NCBI GenBank assembly: GCA_012511925.1
Contig: JAAZFD010000099.1
Location: forward strand, 1-6,001
Reading direction: 5' to 3'
DNA: 6,001 bases
Source of the DNA: Clostridiales bacterium
Lineage (GTDB): Bacteria > Bacillota > Clostridia > Christensenellales > CAG-138
The position numbers and the translations under genes were made by a program. Of the stretch, positions 5,261 to 6,001 are shown piece by piece (within the stretch, counting starts at the first letter, position 1; every line of letters starts with the position of its first letter). The notes under the pieces were generated by a model, which saw nothing but the letters and a program-made list of their open reading frames with translations, was not told the origin of the DNA and did no database searches.

Positions 5261-5500
5261 GCGGAATCTTGCTACGCAAGGTGAAATCGCCTCGTGTGGT
5301 GAAATCCATTCTTCGAATGGGTGAAATATTTTTCTACGGAAAAATGTGAAATCCGCACGGCGGATAGATGCTTCTTAAGTGATGCACACCTTCGGTGCGT
5401 GATGCAGGCTTTGCCCGTGATGCACGCCTTAGGCGCGTGATGCGTGCTGCGGACATGGGGTAATCCTGCGTGAAAAATGTGAAATCCGCACGGCGATAGG
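5261..5500. repeat. Array of small hairpins spaced by GTGAAATC and GTGATGC words
   Basis: The word GTGAAATC (or GTGAAATA) occurs at 5281, 5299, 5321, 5346 and 5479, with a diverged GCGGAATC at 5261. GTGATGC occurs at 5379, 5399, 5417 and 5437. Steps between words are 18-25 bases. Between the words lie short palindromes with differing stems: CTTGC/GCAAG (5268-5280), CCATTC/GAATGG (5306-5320), ATTTTTC/GAAAAAT with TACG loop (5328-5345), ATCCGC/GCGGAT (5351-5365), CACC/GGTG (5387-5397), GGC/GCC (5407-5415) and CGCC/GGCG (5425-5435). Most loops are three bases such as TTC, TAC or TTA. The stems differ while the spacers stay constant, the reverse of a CRISPR array, and there is no reading frame. 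It starts directly after the ATPase stop codon. It may be an RNA with serial hairpins, a mobile repeat, or both. Confidence 0.8.
5340..5362 (+). repeat. 23-base direct repeat within the hairpin array, copy 1 (copy 2 at 5473-5495)
   Basis: The segment starting AAAAATGTGAAATCC and ending GCACGGCG is identical at 5340-5362 and 5473-5495. After it, copy 1 continues GATAG and copy 2 ATAG, as if one G were lost from the second copy. The pair encloses the whole GTGATGC block. Confidence 0.8.
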
Positions 5501-5540
5501 TTATTCTACCTTTTGTAGTTTGAGTGGTATATTATTTTTG

Positions 5541-5565
5541 GTGGACGGGCAATGCCCGCCCCTAC
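5541..5565. repeat. GTAGGGGCG-type palindromic repeat, copy B (inverted relative to copy A)
   Basis: On the minus strand this reads GTAGGGGCGGGC, ATT, GCCCGTCCAC, with CGGGC (5546-5550 on the plus strand) pairing with GCCCG (5554-5558) across a 3-base loop. It shares its leading GTAGGGGCG and GC-rich hairpin with the element at 747-775 but not its inner bases. No T tract accompanies it, so a terminator role is doubtful. The rest of the gene-free stretch 5501-5669 shows a weak CTAC/GTAG hairpin (5506-5518), a TTTTG/CAAAA palindrome (5603-5615), and the heptad repeat described separately. Confidence 0.55.
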
Positions 5566-5632
5566 ACAAACATAGAGTATAGATATTAGTGGTAGCGGCG
5601 TGTTTTGCGGCAAAATCGTGCTTTCGTTCTTG

Positions 5633-5656
5633 ATTCTGCATTCTGCATTTTGCATT
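5633..5656. repeat. Heptad tandem repeat ATTCTGC-ATTCTGC-ATTTTGC-ATT
   Basis: Two exact ATTCTGC units (5633-5646), one ATTTTGC variant (5647-5653) and a partial ATT follow each other. The block lies 13 bases beyond the feoB stop codon, much as the GTGTGGA heptads lie at the lplA pseudogene's 3' end. It has the same unit length (7) as those heptads but a different sequence. Confidence 0.7.
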
Positions 5657-5669
5657 ACGACGCAGGCGT

Positions 5670-6001
5670 TCATACAAACAACCCTGCAACATTCGAAACC
5701 ACAAAGCATAGCAAGAATCCAATTATCGTTGGGATTATGAACGCTATGGCGGTCCATTTCAAACTGCCCGTTTCTTTTTTGATTGTCCACAACGCTGTTG
5801 AGCAAGGCCAATGCATAAGAGAAAACAGCATAACGCAAATTGCCGTTATCCACGTCCAGCCGTTTTGCACAAACAACGCTTTTAGGCTTTCAAGGCTGCT
5901 TAGCTCTAAAATACTGCCCTTCGACATATACGCCATAATGGTTATGGGGATTACTACCTCGTTTGCAGGGAAACCAAGAATAAATGCCATCAGTATTACA
6001 C
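5670..6001 (-). CDS. feoB: Ferrous iron transport protein B, C-terminal end (5' part beyond the window)
   Basis: FeoB is the inner-membrane ferrous iron transporter with a cytosolic N-terminal GTPase domain and Gate domains in the membrane. Only the last 109 residues are seen, reading VILMAFILGFPANEVVIPITIMAYMSKG, then GWTWITAICVMLFSLMHWPCSTALWTIKKETGSLKWT and a final hydrophobic helix ending VAGLFV. The FPANE and HWPCST...KKETGS segments are hallmarks of the C-terminal Gate region, and about three membrane helices are visible. The ATG at 5990 is internal, since the frame is open to the window edge. The TGA stop at 5670-5672 is where FeoB proteins normally end, which also supports TGA being a stop codon in this organism. 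No convincing intrinsic terminator follows; repeats do. Confidence 0.93.
   Translation of the reverse strand, partial: VILMAFILGFPANEVVIPITIMAYMSKGSILELSSLESLKALFVQNGWTWITAICVMLFSLMHWPCSTALWTIKKETGSLKWTAIAFIIPTIIGFLLCFVVSNVAGLFV

Noticed and set aside
5261..5500. CRISPR array
   Set aside because: The constant words are only 7-8 bases, the intervening sequences are palindromes rather than unique spacers, and no cas gene is present.
5501..5853. Minus-strand open frames around the feoB 3' end
   Set aside because: They overlap feoB in other frames and translate the heptad and palindrome repeats; no start signal or domain supports them.

Overview
The window looks like chromosomal DNA of an anaerobic, Clostridia-like Bacillota, probably from a gut or similar community. 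The case rests on strong AGGAGG-type ribosome binding sites, moderately AT-rich coding sequence, a FeoB-type ferrous iron transporter, a divergent DUF815-like AAA ATPase, and intergenic families of short palindromes and heptad repeats of a kind I associate with clostridial genomes. No rRNA, tRNA, CRISPR, transposase or phage gene is visible.

Layout. Positions 1-415 (minus) carry the N-terminal part of the GTPase YchF, with its own promoter at 446-473. Positions 474-817 hold no gene, only several short repeat or hairpin elements. Positions 818-3816 (minus) are a tight four-gene lipoate operon, read from high to low coordinates: an intact lipoate-protein ligase (lplA-like), a 78-residue free-standing lipoyl domain, lipoyl synthase lipA, and a second lplA-like gene. 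The second lplA is full length except for one in-frame TGA where the family has the third glycine of its SGGG motif. A divergent promoter region (3823-3889) separates this operon from a plus-strand AAA ATPase gene (3917-5260). Positions 5261-5500 form an array of small hairpins spaced by repeated GTGAAATC and GTGATGC words. Positions 5501-5669 hold more repeats, and 5670-6001 (minus) is the C-terminal end of FeoB.

How the genes work together. LplA ligates lipoate (or octanoate) to a lysine of a carrier domain, LipA inserts sulfur into an octanoylated domain, and the small protein is a plausible carrier with its DKV lysine at residue 43. No dehydrogenase E1, E2 catalytic domain or E3 is encoded here, so the partner of the carrier is unknown. 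YchF, the ATPase and FeoB have no obvious link to lipoate.

Most worth checking: the nonsense codon in the second lplA, the stand-alone lipoyl domain in a ligase/synthase operon, the apparently leaderless lplA promoter, and the hairpin array after the ATPase gene.
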